Part shown: positions 33,109 to 36,069 of the stretch, one piece after another
Layout of the letters: each line of letters begins with the position of its first letter
Numbering within the stretch: the first letter of the stretch is position 1
Notes under the pieces: generated by a model
Database searches by the model: none
What the model was told of the DNA's origin: nothing
What the model saw: the letters and a program-made list of their open reading frames with translations, nothing else
Translations under genes and position numbers: made by a program
Assembly: GCA_022827245.1 (NCBI GenBank)
Contig: JAJDTI010000107.1
Span: 1-36,069, forward strand
Reading direction: 5' to 3'
DNA from: Pseudomonadales bacterium
GTDB lineage: Bacteria > Pseudomonadota > Gammaproteobacteria > Pseudomonadales > Azotimanducaceae
DNA: 36,069 nt

Positions 33109-36069
<2,961 letters not shown>

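Overview
The window is a dense, very GC-rich chromosomal segment (roughly 70% GC by eye) from a gammaproteobacterium. I base this on the MiaE hydroxylase, the FimV-TruA pair, the trp-folC-dedD-cvpA-purF block, the folD-tRNA-tig-clpP-clpX-lon-hupB-ppiD block and the mltD-methyltransferase-rnhA-dnaQ block. All of these are classic gammaproteobacterial neighbourhoods; the last two and the downstream sohB / acuI / cysI-DUF934 / metH order resemble Pseudomonas from memory. I cannot name a genus. GTG and TTG starts and 1-17 nt gene overlaps are common.

Layout. 2-9650 (+): a FimV-like polar hub protein, truA, trpF-trpB-trpA, folC, a DedD/SPOR protein, cvpA, purF, a DUF1289 protein and miaE. 9651-10884: the only real gap, a scrap of mobile DNA. 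It holds a solitary insertion-sequence-like end made of two 20-bp direct repeats, an outward -35 box, a LexA-type operator, and a dead REP-type (RAYT/Y1) transposase with a deletion and frameshift. 10885-12470 (-): lpxH and folD. 12555-13039 (+): a strong sigma70 promoter and tRNA-Pro(UGG), tRNA-Arg(UCU) and tRNA-His(GUG), ended by strong hairpins. 13050-21576 (+): tig, clpP, clpX, lon, hupB, ppiD, a protein-folding and proteolysis cluster. 21587-23209 (-): an MltD-like lytic transglycosylase with three LysM repeats. 23325-26177 (+): a methyltransferase, rnhA, dnaQ, nudC. 26202-28724: an SCP2-like small protein (-), then sohB and an AcuI/YhdH reductase (+). 28738-32932 (-): a CPA2 antiporter, DUF934, cysI and an AlkD-like HEAT-repeat protein. 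32990-33106 (+): a 38-residue membrane miniprotein. 33109-36069 (-): metH, cut by the window edge.

Most of this is housekeeping: tryptophan, folate and purine synthesis, tRNA modification, protein quality control, DNA replication, and sulfite-to-methionine sulfur assimilation. I found no convincing new multi-gene system. The most unusual signals are (i) short perfect tandem duplications (10-15 bp, 2-4 copies), mostly at gene junctions and ribosome-binding regions and twice expanding low-complexity insertions inside Tig and ClpX; (ii) the LexA-like operator beside an IS-type end and a dead transposase; (iii) a Glu in place of the catalytic Asp60 of TrpA; (iv) accD and gloB missing from their usual places; and (v) a LysR-type palindrome upstream of cysI.
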